Below are positions 7,918-17,378 of a stretch of DNA of 64,000 bases, one piece after another. Position numbers and translations under genes: made by a program. Position 1 is the first letter of the stretch. Each line of letters opens with the position of its first letter. The stretch is from Mycolicibacterium moriokaense (GTDB taxonomy: Bacteria; Actinomycetota; Actinomycetes; Mycobacteriales; Mycobacteriaceae): assembly GCF_003201655.1 (NCBI RefSeq), contig NZ_QJJU01000005.1, forward strand, positions 62,001 through 126,000. Reading direction: 5' to 3'. The notes beneath the pieces are model-generated. The model was given only the letters and a program-made list of their open reading frames with translations. It had not been told where the DNA came from and did no database searches.

Positions 7918-8440
7918 GGTCGACATCGTGCGCGTGGTGGACGATGTCGTGCAAGTGATAGATCGCAATTGAGGCGACGGTGAATTCGCTGCCGTTGCTG
8001 CGCAAGCCGCGCCGTGTCCACGCGTCGGAGGGCACGTTCGCGTAGGTGTCGGCCACGACGCTTGCGGCGTCGAACAGTTCGGTGGCGACCGTGGCCGGAT
8101 CCTGGGAGGCATAGCCGTCGGCGATCGCCGTCTCGTCCTGGTCCCAGTTGGGGAACTGCGGTTCGTCCTCGGCCAGCATCAACTGAACCCGGTGATTGAA
8201 GATTCGGTGCACGTCGCGGATGTGACAGCCGTATTCCAGCGTGGACCAGACGGTGGGTTGACGTCGCCGCTCCGTCCCGGGCCGGCCAAGTCGGCCTACC
8301 CAGTCGGTGGCGTCACCGCGGATCGTGTCAGCGACCTGCGTGTGATGCACTGTCGCGGGGTCGAAACCGCAGTCGGGGCACTGCCTATCAAGCACCCAGG
8401 TCCAGTCCTTGGTGTCAGGTTCGATGGGCTCTGGAGTCAC
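7910..8440 (-). CDS. DinB-superfamily protein
   Basis: A 176-residue four-helix-bundle protein of the DinB/maleylpyruvate-isomerase-N superfamily. Metal-ligand histidines are visible in CHIRDVHRIFNHR (about 72-84) and at the C-terminus in YHLHDIVHHAHDVDHG. An N-terminal CPDCGFDP pair of cysteines is typical of this actinobacterial subgroup. Members of the superfamily are often thiol-dependent (mycothiol) metalloenzymes. It is transcribed just upstream of, and overlaps, the SDR gene. A specific reaction cannot be assigned. Confidence 0.8.
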   Translation of the reverse strand: MTPEPIEPDTKDWTWVLDRQCPDCGFDPATVHHTQVADTIRGDATDWVGRLGRPGTERRRQPTVWSTLEYGCHIRDVHRIFNHRVQLMLAEDEPQFPNWDQDETAIADGYASQDPATVATELFDAASVVADTYANVPSDAWTRRGLRSNGSEFTVASIAIYHLHDIVHHAHDVDHG

Positions 8441-8470
8441 GGCACCACCGCGGCGACGGCCGTGGCGGGC

Positions 8471-9358
8471 CTAACCAAGGTTGTTGGCGGAGAAGGTGTC
8501 GCACTTCTTCGGGTCGCCGGTCTGGTAGCCGACGGTGAACCACTTCTGCCGCTCCGCAGACGATCCGTGCGTCCACGATTCAGGGTTGACCCGTCCGGTG
8601 GCGGCCTTCTGGATGCGGTCGTCGCCCACCGAAGAGGCGGCGGACAGCGCGTCGGCAATATCCTTGTCGCTCAACGGCTCCAGGAACGGCACGCCGGTGC
8701 TCTCCTGTTTGGTGACCGCTGCATAATGCGCCCAGACACCGGCGTAGCAGTCGGCCTGCAGCTCGGTGCGCACGCCGCCGCCCGTCGCGCCCTGAGGATC
8801 CTGCTGTGCGCGGCCGAGGTCGCCAAGGAGGTCCTGCACGTGGTGGCCGTACTCGTGTGCAACCACGTACTCCTGCGCGAACGGGCCTCCGCTGGAACCG
8901 AATTGGTCGACGAGCACCTGGAAGAAATCGGTGTCGAAGTAGGCGGTCTTGTCAACGGGGCAGTAGAACGGCCCGACGTCGCTTGTCGCGGGTCCACAGC
9001 CGGTCTGAACCTGACCGTGGAACAGCGTGGTATGCGGCGGGGTGTAGCCACGCAGCAGTTGCGCCCAGACCCCGTCCACCGAGTTCGTCGTGGCCACGAC
9101 TCGGCATTCCACATATTTGTTGGCGTCGGCACCGGTCTTGCAATGGCTCAGGTCGTATCCCGGCGCGTCGACGCCCCCGGTGGAAATCTGCCCGTGCTGA
9201 GGTACGACTGTGCTCGGGTCGACGCCAAGGAACAGCGCGATGACCACGATTATCAATCCGCCGAGCCCGCCGCCGACGGCAATTCCGCGACCGGGCCCGC
9301 GGCCACCGCCCGTCGAGATGTTGCTCGTGTCGATCTGCATACCTTCGTTGAAGGTCAT
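8471..9358 (-). CDS. Membrane-anchored neutral zinc metallopeptidase (YpfJ/Rv2575-like)
   Basis: A 295-residue protein with a Gly-rich cytoplasmic start, one transmembrane segment (about 28-46, GGLIIVVIALFLGV) and an extracytoplasmic peptidase domain. The zinc motif is HEYGHH (H168-E-x-x-H172) and a probable third ligand lies in ELQADCYAG. Cysteines in the outer domain could form disulfides. The start at ATG 9358 has a GGAGGT Shine-Dalgarno; longer frames upstream run into the esterase gene. This is the YpfJ neutral metallopeptidase family (Rv2575 in M. tuberculosis). The substrate is unknown. Confidence 0.9.
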   Translation of the reverse strand: MTFNEGMQIDTSNISTGGGRGPGRGIAVGGGLGGLIIVVIALFLGVDPSTVVPQHGQISTGGVDAPGYDLSHCKTGADANKYVECRVVATTNSVDGVWAQLLRGYTPPHTTLFHGQVQTGCGPATSDVGPFYCPVDKTAYFDTDFFQVLVDQFGSSGGPFAQEYVVAHEYGHHVQDLLGDLGRAQQDPQGATGGGVRTELQADCYAGVWAHYAAVTKQESTGVPFLEPLSDKDIADALSAASSVGDDRIQKAATGRVNPESWTHGSSAERQKWFTVGYQTGDPKKCDTFSANNLG

Positions 9359-9432
9359 CGCATTACCTCCACGCACTCGCCGGATGGGTTTCATACCCAG
9401 GTCCGTCCAGCTTTGCACACTACGATTTGGGT

Positions 9433-10938
9433 GTGGCAGTCGTTGTCGGACATTCCACCGTCGTACATACGGGCTTAGGAGATCTGCGCGGCGCCACCGA
9501 AGGCGGCGTCGGGGTCTGGCGCGGGGTGCCGTATGCCGAACAACCGGTCGGCGAGCGCCGGTTTCTGGCGCCAGCACCGCTACGGCCCTGGACTGGAGTG
9601 CGCGATGCGCTCGAACATGGCCCACTCCCGCCGCAGAGCAAGTCGTTCGTCGGCGGGGGTCGCGACGATCCGAAGGTTCGCGACGAAGCGTGTCTGACGT
9701 TGACCGTGTGGTCGCCCGACACCAGTGCTTCGCTGCCCGTGATGGTGTGGATACCCGGTGGCGCATTCGTGTTCGGCGCGGGCCAGTTCCAGCTCTACAA
9801 CGGCTCGCGACTGGCAGCCAACGGGAACGTTGTGGTCGTCAACATCACCTACCGGATCGGGGTGTTCGGCGGCTTCGAACTCAGCGATCTCGGCGACGGA
9901 TTCGACGACAACCTCGCGCTGCGCGATCAGATGGCTGCGCTGCACTGGATCCGCGAGCACATCGCCGCGTTCGGCGGCGACCCCGACCGGGTGACCGTGT
10001 TCGGCGAGTCAGCCGGCGCGACGTCGGTGCTTGCGCTGTTGGCCACTCCCACCGCGGACGGGCTGTTCCGTCGCGCGATCGCGCAGAGCCCCGCGCTGCC
10101 GCTGATCGCCGACCGCGAGCTGAGGGCCAGGCAGGCACACGAGTTCCTGCAACGGCTGGGCGTGAGCGCCGCTGAGGTGAAGGCGCTGCCGCAGCGGCAA
10201 CTGCGCCGCGCCGCGGGCCGGTTGCAGCTCAAGAGCGCATCGACGACGCCGACGCTGGCTTACGGGCTGACCTATGGCGTCGACCTGCTGCCGAACCATC
10301 CCGTCGACGCCGCCCGCGCGGGCACGCTGACGCGAATGCCACTGATCATCGGCACCAATAGCCATGAGGCGTCGATGTTCGCCTGGACCAAGCCGCCGAT
10401 GTTGCCCACCACGACAGCGTCGATCGACACCTACCTCAACAGGGTCGCTCCCGGCGCCAAGGACCGCGTGCTTGCCGCCTACCCGGACTACCCGCGCAGG
10501 CGCGCGCTCGTCGCGTTCGGCTCTGACGTCATGTTCGGCGCCCAGGCCTGGGCGTTCGCCGACGCCTACAGCGCCAACGCACCGACGCACATGTACCGGT
10601 TCGACCATTTCGGGTTTAGCCTGCGGATCCTCGGACTCGGCGCTACCCACGGCAGCGAGATCGTGCACATCCAGCACAACTACGCGTCGTTCATCGGACG
10701 CAAGCTGCACCCACTCGGGCGCCGCTTGCAGCCGCCGGTGGGCAGGCGCATGCAGCGCGCGTGGCTGGACTTCGCGGCCAAGGGTTGGGAGAGCGGCGAA
10801 ATCCGTTGGTCCAGCGGTCATCACTGGCCGACCTATGACACCGAGAACCGCTTCACGCGCATCATCCAGACCGCCCGCGACACAGTGGTCCCCGATCCCG
10901 ACGCCGACCGCCGCAAGGCCTGGGCCGACCTGTACTGA
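9433..10938 (+). CDS. Type B carboxylesterase
   Basis: A 501-residue alpha/beta hydrolase of the carboxylesterase type B family. Visible are the N-terminal WRGVPYAEQPVGERRF, the oxyanion-hole segment VWIPGGAFVFGAG, the nucleophile elbow GESAGA (S193), the acid-region GTNSHEASMF and the histidine-region ATHGSEIVHI. It hydrolyses ester bonds of uncertain natural substrates. The start is taken as GTG 9433 because TACGAT at 9421-9426 is a -10 with 6 nt to this codon (leaderless); TTG 9427 lies in the same frame. There is no signal peptide, so it is probably cytoplasmic. Confidence 0.88.
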   Translation: MAVVVGHSTVVHTGLGDLRGATEGGVGVWRGVPYAEQPVGERRFLAPAPLRPWTGVRDALEHGPLPPQSKSFVGGGRDDPKVRDEACLTLTVWSPDTSASLPVMVWIPGGAFVFGAGQFQLYNGSRLAANGNVVVVNITYRIGVFGGFELSDLGDGFDDNLALRDQMAALHWIREHIAAFGGDPDRVTVFGESAGATSVLALLATPTADGLFRRAIAQSPALPLIADRELRARQAHEFLQRLGVSAAEVKALPQRQLRRAAGRLQLKSASTTPTLAYGLTYGVDLLPNHPVDAARAGTLTRMPLIIGTNSHEASMFAWTKPPMLPTTTASIDTYLNRVAPGAKDRVLAAYPDYPRRRALVAFGSDVMFGAQAWAFADAYSANAPTHMYRFDHFGFSLRILGLGATHGSEIVHIQHNYASFIGRKLHPLGRRLQPPVGRRMQRAWLDFAAKGWESGEIRWSSGHHWPTYDTENRFTRIIQTARDTVVPDPDADRRKAWADLY

Positions 10939-10951
10939 CAGTAGTGCCGAA

Positions 10952-11001
10952 ATTGCACTCAGGGCTGTTGGCGGTGCTCGCTCAACGACCCTGTGTGCAA
11001 T
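10952..11001. terminator. Intergenic hairpin, copy 1 of the ATTGCAC-CAGGG repeat
   Basis: Arms 10952-10968 and 10985-11001 pair at 14 of 17 positions and share the core ATTGCACNCAGGG. It sits between the convergent esterase and SRPBCC genes. A closely related, better paired copy occupies the next convergent gap at 16097-16147. Confidence 0.6.
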
Positions 11002-11030
11002 CTCGCCGCTGGGTAGTTGAGTGCCTGGTC

Positions 11031-11525
11031 CTACACCGAGAAGCGCTTGTCGGAATACTCGCGCAGGTTGTACAGGAATTTCTGGAAAGTTCGGGCCATC
11101 ACCGGCCGGCCGAGGGTCATTCCGATATGTCCCGCAAGCCCTTTCGGCTTCATCGCCATCACCCACGTCAGGTGGCAGCCGGCTGGCGTCTGCACGACGC
11201 GGTAGTCCTCCGCGAACGCGGCGATCGTGCCGCTTGAGGCCTCGTTGAACCGAAAAGCCATGTGCGAGTACGGCTCCCAGGCCAGGAACTCCTCGTCGCC
11301 GACGATACCGCCACGCATGTTGACTATCCGCGTTGTGCCGACACCATGAGGCTGAGGGCTGGTCCACGTCACCTTGGTGATCGCCGTCGCCCAATGCGGC
11401 CACGATTCGGCGTCATCGAGCACTTCGAAAAGCTGCTCGGGGGTGATCGTCAGATCGACAGTGCTGACGAACCGGAACGGTGCACGCTCGATGAAGTCCA
11501 GGCTGACGCGCTCGCAAGGTTTCAT
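11031..11525 (-). CDS. SRPBCC-family (polyketide cyclase/START-like) protein
   Basis: A 164-residue single-domain SRPBCC protein with the typical pattern: a first strand (FVSTVDLTITPEQLFEVLDDAESWPHWATAITKVTW), a Gly-rich turn, and a long C-terminal helix (ARTFQKFLYNLREYSDKRF). The family binds hydrophobic ligands in a helix-grip cavity. The start at ATG 11525 is preferred because TAGGGT (11539-11534) lies 8 nt upstream, giving a leaderless message; ATG 11531 would add two residues. Nothing nearby identifies the ligand. Confidence 0.82.
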   Translation of the reverse strand: MKPCERVSLDFIERAPFRFVSTVDLTITPEQLFEVLDDAESWPHWATAITKVTWTSPQPHGVGTTRIVNMRGGIVGDEEFLAWEPYSHMAFRFNEASSGTIAAFAEDYRVVQTPAGCHLTWVMAMKPKGLAGHIGMTLGRPVMARTFQKFLYNLREYSDKRFSV

Positions 11526-11550
11526 GGCCATACACCCTAGATCACACTGT

Positions 11551-12468
11551 CTACCCGGGTCCGTCGCTTGCCGCGGCGAGCAGCGGCACCACCACATCGC
11601 TGATCGGGGTCGCGAGTCCATGCGCGGCGGCCTTGCGCTGGATGACACCGTTGCGGATGTCCCATTCCAGCGGCCGGTTCGCCTGCCGGTCGGTCAGCAT
11701 CGAGGTGGTGACGTCGGGTGGGGCTTTCGCCATCAGGTCGACGATCTCGTCGACCACCCCGTCGTCGAGGTTGGCGCCGTCGGCCCGCGCCACGGCGAGG
11801 CACTCCTCCAGATAGCGGCGACCCAGCGCAGACACGTCGTCGCGGCGGAAGATGCCCGCACGCCTGCCCGTCAACACCATGAAGCCGACCACCGCATTGA
11901 CCAACAACTTGCGCCACGCCGCGGTGAGGAAATCCGGGTCGAGCTCGACCGTCACCCCTGCGCCGCGCAGCAGGTCGGCGAGGCCCTCTGTCGCGTTGCT
12001 CACCGGCAGCACCAGCCGGACGCGAGCGCGCACTCGCACCCAACCTTCTGGCTGCACTTCCGATGAGATCCACACCGCGGCCGGTACGACCGTCGACGAG
12101 GGGCAGAACCGCCCCACCCTTTCCACCTGTTCGACGCCGTTCTGAAGCGCGCATACCACCGTGTTCTCGTCGCAGATGCGCGCCAACCAGGCGCCTGCCT
12201 GCTCGTTCTGAGTGTCTTTGACGGCAACGAACAGCACGTCGACCGCGCCGTCTACCTCGGTGGGATCGGTGTGCACGGGACCCGGCACCACGATCGGATC
12301 GTGATCGTCAGGCCGGACCTCGATCGATTCGCGCGGTGTGTGCCCACACAGCAGAACGGGGTGACCGGCGGCGTGCAGGTATGCGGCGATGGTCGCACCG
12401 ATCGCGCCGGGTCCGATGAGTGCAATGCGCGTACCCGGTTGATGGTCTTCGCGCGGGCGCTCATCCAC
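11551..12468 (-). CDS. Ketopantoate reductase family (2-dehydropantoate 2-reductase-like)
   Basis: A 305-residue NADPH-dependent dehydrogenase with the Rossmann fingerprint [18 protein letters not shown], a catalytic-lysine region [13 protein letters not shown], and the all-helical C-domain typical of ApbA/PanE. The PanE reaction reduces ketopantoate to pantoate for CoA synthesis. Actinobacteria often have several paralogues, so a pantothenate role is not certain. The start is taken at GTG 12468, with TAGCTT (12481-12476) 7 nt upstream; GTG 12474 also fits. It diverges from aspS across a short gap. It corresponds in position to M. tuberculosis Rv2573. Confidence 0.85.
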   Translation of the reverse strand: MDERPREDHQPGTRIALIGPGAIGATIAAYLHAAGHPVLLCGHTPRESIEVRPDDHDPIVVPGPVHTDPTEVDGAVDVLFVAVKDTQNEQAGAWLARICDENTVVCALQNGVEQVERVGRFCPSSTVVPAAVWISSEVQPEGWVRVRARVRLVLPVSNATEGLADLLRGAGVTVELDPDFLTAAWRKLLVNAVVGFMVLTGRRAGIFRRDDVSALGRRYLEECLAVARADGANLDDGVVDEIVDLMAKAPPDVTTSMLTDRQANRPLEWDIRNGVIQRKAAAHGLATPISDVVVPLLAAASDGPG

Positions 12469-12500
12469 GATCACCAAGCTACCGGCGGTTTGGCCCCCTC

Positions 12501-12539
12501 TACACTTGGCAATCGTCTTGTCAGGCCATTTACAGGGAG
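12501..12539 (+). promoter_or_regulatory. aspS -10 element and Shine-Dalgarno
   Basis: TACACT (12501-12506) is a TANNNT -10. GGGAG at 12535-12539 lies five T residues before the GTG at 12545 and fixes that start. The reverse-strand -10 TAGCTT for the divergent gene is only 20 bp away. Confidence 0.55.
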
Positions 12540-12544
12540 TTTTT

Positions 12545-14320
12545 GTGCTGCGCACTCGTGCCGCCGGTTCATTGCGGGCCACCGATGCCGGGCAGAAGGT
12601 GACGCTGGCAGGTTGGGTCGCGCGTCGCCGCGACCACGGCGGCGTCATCTTCATCGATCTGCGCGACGCGTCCGGGGTGTCTCAGGTGGTGTTCCGCGAT
12701 GGCGACGTGCTGGCTCAGGCGCATCGGTTGCGCGCGGAGTTCTGCATCGCCGTCGACGGCGTCGTCGAGATCCGGCCCGATGGCAACGCCAACTCCGAAA
12801 TCGCCACAGGGGAGATCGAGGTCAACACGACGTCGCTGACGGTGCTGGGGGAGAGCGCGCCGCTGCCGTTCCAGCTCGACGAGACCGCAGGTGAGGAGGC
12901 CCGGCTCAAGTACCGCTACCTGGACCTGCGCCGCGAGGGCCCCGGCAACGCAATTCGCTTGCGGTCCAAGGTGAACGCCGCCGCACGCGGAGTGCTGGCC
13001 GAGCACGATTTCATCGAGATCGAGACGCCGACGTTGACCCGGTCGACGCCAGAGGGCGCGCGCGACTTCCTGGTGCCCGCCCGACTGCAGCCGGGTAGCT
13101 TCTACGCGTTGCCGCAGAGCCCGCAGCTGTTCAAGCAGCTGCTGATGGTGGCAGGCATGGAGCGCTACTACCAGATCGCGCGCTGCTACCGCGACGAGGA
13201 CTTCCGCGCCGATCGTCAGCCCGAGTTCACCCAGCTCGACATGGAGATGAGCTTCGTCGACGCCGACGACGTCATCGCGGTGTCCGAAGAGGTACTGAAG
13301 GCGCTGTGGGCGCTGATCGGCTACGACCTGCCGACACCCATCCCGCGCATCACGTACGCCGAGGCGATGCGGAGATTCGGTTCCGACAAGCCGGACCTGC
13401 GGTTCGGCCTCGAACTGGTCGACTGCACGGAGTACTTCTCCGACACCACGTTTCGGGTTTTCCAGGCGCCGCACGTCGGCGCCGTCGTCATGCCGGGCGG
13501 TGCGTCGCAGCCGCGGCGCACCCTCGACGGTTGGCAGGAATTCGCCAAGCAGCGCGGCCACAAGGGTCTGGCGTACGTGCTCATCGCCGAGGACGGCACG
13601 CTCGGTGGACCGGTCGCCAAGAATCTGTCCGACACCGAGCGCGATGGATTGGCGGCCCACGTCGGCGCCGAGCCGGGGGACTGCATCTTCTTCGCGGCGG
13701 GCCCGGTGAAGTCGGCCCGCGCGCTGCTCGGCGCGACCCGGATTGAGATCGCCAAGCGACTCGACCTGATCGATCCGGCCGCATGGGCGTTCACCTGGGT
13801 GGTGGACTGGCCATTGTTCGAGGCCACGGACGAGGTCACCGCCGCCGGCGACGTCGCCTTCGGGTCCGGGGCGTGGACGGCCGTGCACCACGCGTTCACG
13901 TCCCCCAAGCCGGAGTCGGAGGGAACCTTCGACACCGATCCGGGCAGCGCCCTGGCCAACGCCTACGACATCGTCTGCAACGGCAACGAGATCGGCGGTG
14001 GCTCGATCCGCATCCATCGTCGCGACGTCCAGGAGCGGGTGTTCGCGATGATGGGCATCGACCACGCCGAAGCACAGGACAAGTTTGGATTCCTGTTGGA
14101 CGCGTTCACCTTTGGTGCGCCCCCGCACGGCGGCATCGCGTTCGGCTGGGACCGCATCACCGCACTGCTGGCAGGCACGGACTCCATCCGCGAGGTCATC
14201 GCGTTCCCGAAGTCCGGCGGCGGCGTCGACCCGCTGACCGACGCGCCCGCGCCCATCACCCCGCAGCAGCGCAAGGAGTCGGGAATAGACGCCAAGCCAC
14301 CAAAGCTTGAAGGGGCATGA
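12545..14320 (+). CDS. aspS: Aspartyl-tRNA synthetase
   Basis: A 591-residue class II synthetase of bacterial type. It has an N-terminal OB-fold anticodon domain (about 1-110, [22 protein letters not shown]), class II motif 2 ([20 protein letters not shown]), the bacterial GAD insertion (about 290-420) and motif 3 ([16 protein letters not shown]). It charges tRNA-Asp; mycobacterial AspRS is known to be non-discriminating and can also make Asp-tRNA-Asn for GatCAB. The GTG start has a Shine-Dalgarno and agrees with the M. tuberculosis N-terminus. Its stop overlaps the next start by 4 bp (ATGA). Confidence 0.98.
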   Translation: MLRTRAAGSLRATDAGQKVTLAGWVARRRDHGGVIFIDLRDASGVSQVVFRDGDVLAQAHRLRAEFCIAVDGVVEIRPDGNANSEIATGEIEVNTTSLTVLGESAPLPFQLDETAGEEARLKYRYLDLRREGPGNAIRLRSKVNAAARGVLAEHDFIEIETPTLTRSTPEGARDFLVPARLQPGSFYALPQSPQLFKQLLMVAGMERYYQIARCYRDEDFRADRQPEFTQLDMEMSFVDADDVIAVSEEVLKALWALIGYDLPTPIPRITYAEAMRRFGSDKPDLRFGLELVDCTEYFSDTTFRVFQAPHVGAVVMPGGASQPRRTLDGWQEFAKQRGHKGLAYVLIAEDGTLGGPVAKNLSDTERDGLAAHVGAEPGDCIFFAAGPVKSARALLGATRIEIAKRLDLIDPAAWAFTWVVDWPLFEATDEVTAAGDVAFGSGAWTAVHHAFTSPKPESEGTFDTDPGSALANAYDIVCNGNEIGGGSIRIHRRDVQERVFAMMGIDHAEAQDKFGFLLDAFTFGAPPHGGIAFGWDRITALLAGTDSIREVIAFPKSGGGVDPLTDAPAPITPQQRKESGIDAKPPKLEGA

Positions 14321-14751
14321 CGCAACCGCGACCCGATGACGACGCCCTCAAGGCGTTCAACGAATCCATCGTCGACGAATTCCGCGCCAACGATGGCAAG
14401 GTTGGCGGTCCCTTCGAGGGCAACGAGCTGGTGCTCCTGACCACCACCGGCGCCAAGTCCGGTCAGCCGCGGGTGTCGCCGCTGTCCTTCAAGCGCGTCG
14501 ACGGCAGGTTGTTGATCATCGCCGGAAATGGCGGCGCGGAGGACAACCCATCCTGGGTGTACAACCTGCGGGCCAACCCGAGTGCCCGCATCGAACTGGG
14601 CACGGAGTCATTCGAGGTGACGGCGCGCGAACTGCCGCCTGCCGAGCGCGATGACATCGTTCCCAAACTCACCGCCGAGATCTCGGCCTTTGCCGAGTTT
14701 CAGGCGAACACCAAGCGGGTGATCCCGATCTTCGAACTCCAGCCGGTCTAG
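14317..14751 (+). CDS. Ddn-like nitroreductase/quinone reductase family protein (paralogue 1)
   Basis: A 144-residue split-barrel protein of the deazaflavin-dependent nitroreductase family (Ddn, Rv3547-like). Family markers are [36 protein letters not shown] and a C-terminal RVIPIFELQ. Such proteins use F420H2 to reduce quinones or nitro compounds. Coupled to aspS by an ATGA overlap and directly abutting the LLM oxidoreductase. A second paralogue closes the cluster at 15657. F420 use is inferred from family membership. Confidence 0.88.
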   Translation: MTQPRPDDDALKAFNESIVDEFRANDGKVGGPFEGNELVLLTTTGAKSGQPRVSPLSFKRVDGRLLIIAGNGGAEDNPSWVYNLRANPSARIELGTESFEVTARELPPAERDDIVPKLTAEISAFAEFQANTKRVIPIFELQPV

Positions 14752-15660
14752 GTGTCGACCCTGCGCGTTGGGATCATGCTGCCCAGCCGCGAAACCGCGA
14801 TGACGGGCGTTCACGACGCGCGAGGACTCGTCGAGTTCGCGAAGGCGGCGGAGGACGCCGGATTCGACTCGGTTTGGGTCGGCGACTCGCTGCTCGCGCG
14901 CACCCGCGCGGAGCCGTTGTCGATCCTCTCGGCCGTCGCGGCGGTGACCGATCGGGTGGCGCTGGGTACCGCGGCGTTGATCGCACCGCTGCGTCACCCG
15001 CTGCTCGCGGCGGCGCAAGCAGCGACCGTCGATCAGCTTTCCGGTGGCCGGCTGATTCTCGGGCTGGGATCGGGGGCGCCACTGCCGGAGAGCCGACGCG
15101 AATTCGACGCAGTAGGAATGCCATTCGCCGGACGCGGTGCCCGACTCGACGAGACAGTCGCACTGTGGCGGCAGACGTGGGACGGGCAGGGAGAGTTCGC
15201 CGATGCGTTGCCTGCGGCGCGTCCCGGTGGTCCACCTGTGTGGTTGGCAGGCGGCGACTCGACCAAGGTCATCGAGCGGGTGGCGACGACGTATGACGGC
15301 TGGCTGCCCTACCTACCTGACGCGTATGCGTATGCGCGTGCGTGGGACCGGATCCGGGCCAAGGCCGTCCGGGAGGTCACCCCGGCGCTGTACGCGACGG
15401 TCAACCTCAACGACGACAAGGCCCGCGCCGACGAGGAACTCGACGAGTACCTACGGGCGTATTACGGCCAACCCCTCGATGTGATGCGTTACGTTCAGGC
15501 GATCCGCGGCGGCTCGGTGGCGGAATGCCTCGACTGGCTGGCGCGTTACGTCGACGCGGGAGCGCGACACCTCATCGTGCGGATCGGGTCGCTTGAGGCG
15601 CATCCCGACTCCGTCGCGGAACAACTACTGCCCGCACTGAAGGAGCTTGGAACACCATGA
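14752..15660 (+). CDS. LLM-class F420-dependent oxidoreductase
   Basis: A 302-residue luciferase-like (alpha/beta)8 barrel. It begins LRVGIMLPSRETAM, contains GFDSVWVGDSLLAR, the strand ALGTAALIAPLRHPLLAA and the GGRLILGLGSG turn typical of F420-dependent LLM enzymes, and WLAGGDSTKVIERV near the C-terminal part. The GTG start follows the previous stop with no gap, and the stop overlaps the next gene by 4 bp. It is sandwiched between two Ddn-like genes, which suggests a shared F420-linked reduction, with the substrate unknown. Confidence 0.9.
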   Translation: MSTLRVGIMLPSRETAMTGVHDARGLVEFAKAAEDAGFDSVWVGDSLLARTRAEPLSILSAVAAVTDRVALGTAALIAPLRHPLLAAAQAATVDQLSGGRLILGLGSGAPLPESRREFDAVGMPFAGRGARLDETVALWRQTWDGQGEFADALPAARPGGPPVWLAGGDSTKVIERVATTYDGWLPYLPDAYAYARAWDRIRAKAVREVTPALYATVNLNDDKARADEELDEYLRAYYGQPLDVMRYVQAIRGGSVAECLDWLARYVDAGARHLIVRIGSLEAHPDSVAEQLLPALKELGTP

Positions 15661-16088
15661 CCGAGATACCAGACGCCGAGACCATGAAGGCCTTCAACAA
15701 GGGCATCGTCGACGAATTCCGTGCCAACGGAGGCGTGGTCGGTGGCCCGTTCGAAGGCGGAACCCTACTGTTGCTGACCTCCACCGGTGCCAAGTCCGGG
15801 CAGCCGAGGCTTGCGCCGCTGGCGTACCTGACGATCGACGGAAAGATGTTCATCATCGGCTCGAAGGCCGGTATGGACACGAATCCCGACTGGGTGCACA
15901 ACCTGCGGGCCAACTCGGCCGCGCACATCGAGGTGGGGACCGACGCCTATGACGTCACTGCCCGCGAGTTGCCGGCGGAGGAGCGCGACGAGACGTGGCC
16001 GAAGGTCGTCGCGCTGGCACCCGGTTTCGGTGAGTACCAGGCCAACACCAGCCGCGTCATACCGCTCTTCGAGTTGCAGCGGGGCTAG
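15657..16088 (+). CDS. Ddn-like nitroreductase/quinone reductase family protein (paralogue 2)
   Basis: A 143-residue close relative of the protein at 14317. The same landmarks appear in the same order ([48 protein letters not shown]). It was probably produced by duplication, with the LLM gene between the two copies. ATGA-coupled to that gene. It should also be an F420H2-dependent reductase. A long hairpin follows the stop. Confidence 0.88.
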   Translation: MTEIPDAETMKAFNKGIVDEFRANGGVVGGPFEGGTLLLLTSTGAKSGQPRLAPLAYLTIDGKMFIIGSKAGMDTNPDWVHNLRANSAAHIEVGTDAYDVTARELPAEERDETWPKVVALAPGFGEYQANTSRVIPLFELQRG

Positions 16089-16096
16089 ACGGTGAA

Positions 16097-16147
16097 GATT
16101 GCACCCAGGGTCGTGAAAGGCACCAGATCACGACCCTGAGTGCAATC
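16097..16147. terminator. 20-bp stem-loop, copy 2 of the ATTGCAC-CAGGG repeat
   Basis: Left arm 16097-16116 and right arm 16128-16147 pair at 19 of 20 positions around an 11-nt loop, with core GATTGCAC-CAGGGTCGTGA. It lies between convergent genes, so it is a strong bidirectional terminator candidate. It shares its core with the hairpin at 10952-11001. Confidence 0.75.
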
Positions 16148-16159
16148 GGGACGCAAGCC

Positions 16160-17341
16160 TCACAGTCGCTCGATGATGGTGGCGTTGGCCATGCCGCCGC
16201 CCTCACACATCGTCTGCAACCCGTAGCGGCCGCCGCGCTGCTCGAGCGCGTTGACCAATGTCGTCATGATCCGCGCGCCGCTGGCGCCAAGCGGGTGTCC
16301 GATCGCGATCGCCCCGCCGTTGACGTTCGTCTTGGCCAGATCGGCGCCGACGTCATGCGCCCATGCCATCACGACGGGGGCGAACGCCTCGTTCACCTCG
16401 AACAGGTCGATGTCGGAAAGTGTCAATCCGGCTCGCTGTAAGACCTTTTCGGTCGCCGGGATCACACCGGTCAGCATGTAGAGCGGATCGGAGCCGACGA
16501 CGGTTGTTGTGTGGATGCGGGCGAGCGGACGCAGGCCGAGACGCTGGGCCACCTCGCTGGTGGTGATCAGCACCGCTGCGCTGCCGTCCGACAGCGGCGA
16601 TGAGTTGCCCGGCGTGATCTCCCACTGGATCTGCGGGAAGCGGGTCTCGTATGCCGGGCTGTAGAACGCCGGTTTCAGCCCGGCAAGCGTCTGGACCGTC
16701 GTGCCGGGCCGGATGATCTCGTCAGTGGTCAGCCCGTTGATCGGGATGAGCTCATTGTCGAACCGGCCCTCTTTGGTTGCCGCTGCGGCCTTTTCGTGAC
16801 TTTCCGCGGAGAACTCGTCGAGCTGCTGTCGCGAGAAGCCCCATTTGGCGGCGATCAGTTCGGCGCTGATCCCCTGCGGCACAAGGCCTTCTGGATAGCG
16901 CTGCGCCATCGCGCCGAACGGATCGCTGCCCGGGAGCACGCTTGAGCCCATCGGCGTCCGCGACATCGACTCCACGCCAGCCGCGACGACAATGTCGTAG
17001 GCGCCTGCGATGACACCCTGCGCGGCGAACGAGATCGCCTGCTGGCTGCTTCCGCACTGACGGTCGACGGTGGTGCCTGGCACGGTCTCGGGGAATCCCG
17101 CGGCCAAAAGGGCATTGCGCGCGATGTTGACGGCCTGGTCGCCGACCTGGGTGACCGCGCCTGCGATGACGTCGTCGATCTGGACGGGGTCGATACCGGC
17201 GCGGGCGACCAGCTCCTTGAGACTGTGCGCGAGCAGGTCGACGGGTAGCACGTCGTACAGCGCGCCGCTGGCCTTGCCCTTTCCGATCGGGGTGCGTACC
17301 GCTTCGACGATTACCGCGTCGCGGCCTCCGTATCCGGCCAT
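16160..17341 (-). CDS. Acetyl-CoA acetyltransferase / thiolase
   Basis: A 393-residue thiolase with the nucleophile C96 in DRQCGSSQQA, the NEAFAP motif, the histidine in GHPLGASGAR and the second cysteine in CEGGGMANA. It condenses or cleaves 3-ketoacyl-CoA. The sequence fits the mycobacterial FadA group; whether it acts in degradation or synthesis cannot be told. It diverges from an HxlR regulator, with an inverted-repeat operator in the gap, so control by that regulator is likely. Confidence 0.93.
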   Translation of the reverse strand: MAGYGGRDAVIVEAVRTPIGKGKASGALYDVLPVDLLAHSLKELVARAGIDPVQIDDVIAGAVTQVGDQAVNIARNALLAAGFPETVPGTTVDRQCGSSQQAISFAAQGVIAGAYDIVVAAGVESMSRTPMGSSVLPGSDPFGAMAQRYPEGLVPQGISAELIAAKWGFSRQQLDEFSAESHEKAAAATKEGRFDNELIPINGLTTDEIIRPGTTVQTLAGLKPAFYSPAYETRFPQIQWEITPGNSSPLSDGSAAVLITTSEVAQRLGLRPLARIHTTTVVGSDPLYMLTGVIPATEKVLQRAGLTLSDIDLFEVNEAFAPVVMAWAHDVGADLAKTNVNGGAIAIGHPLGASGARIMTTLVNALEQRGGRYGLQTMCEGGGMANATIIERL

Positions 17342-17378
17342 TCCTGCCTCCTGTGACTCGACGCTGAGTGATGCTCTG

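Noticed and set aside
9359..9766. N-terminal extension of the zinc metallopeptidase
   Set aside because: It overlaps the divergent esterase gene and encodes Arg-rich sequence; ATG 9358 follows GGAGGT and precedes the membrane anchor correctly.
12569..14128. A 519-codon open frame on the reverse strand opposite aspS
   Set aside because: It is antisense to a certain gene, its product is Arg/Val/Gly-rich with no domain, and such long shadow frames are expected in GC-rich DNA.
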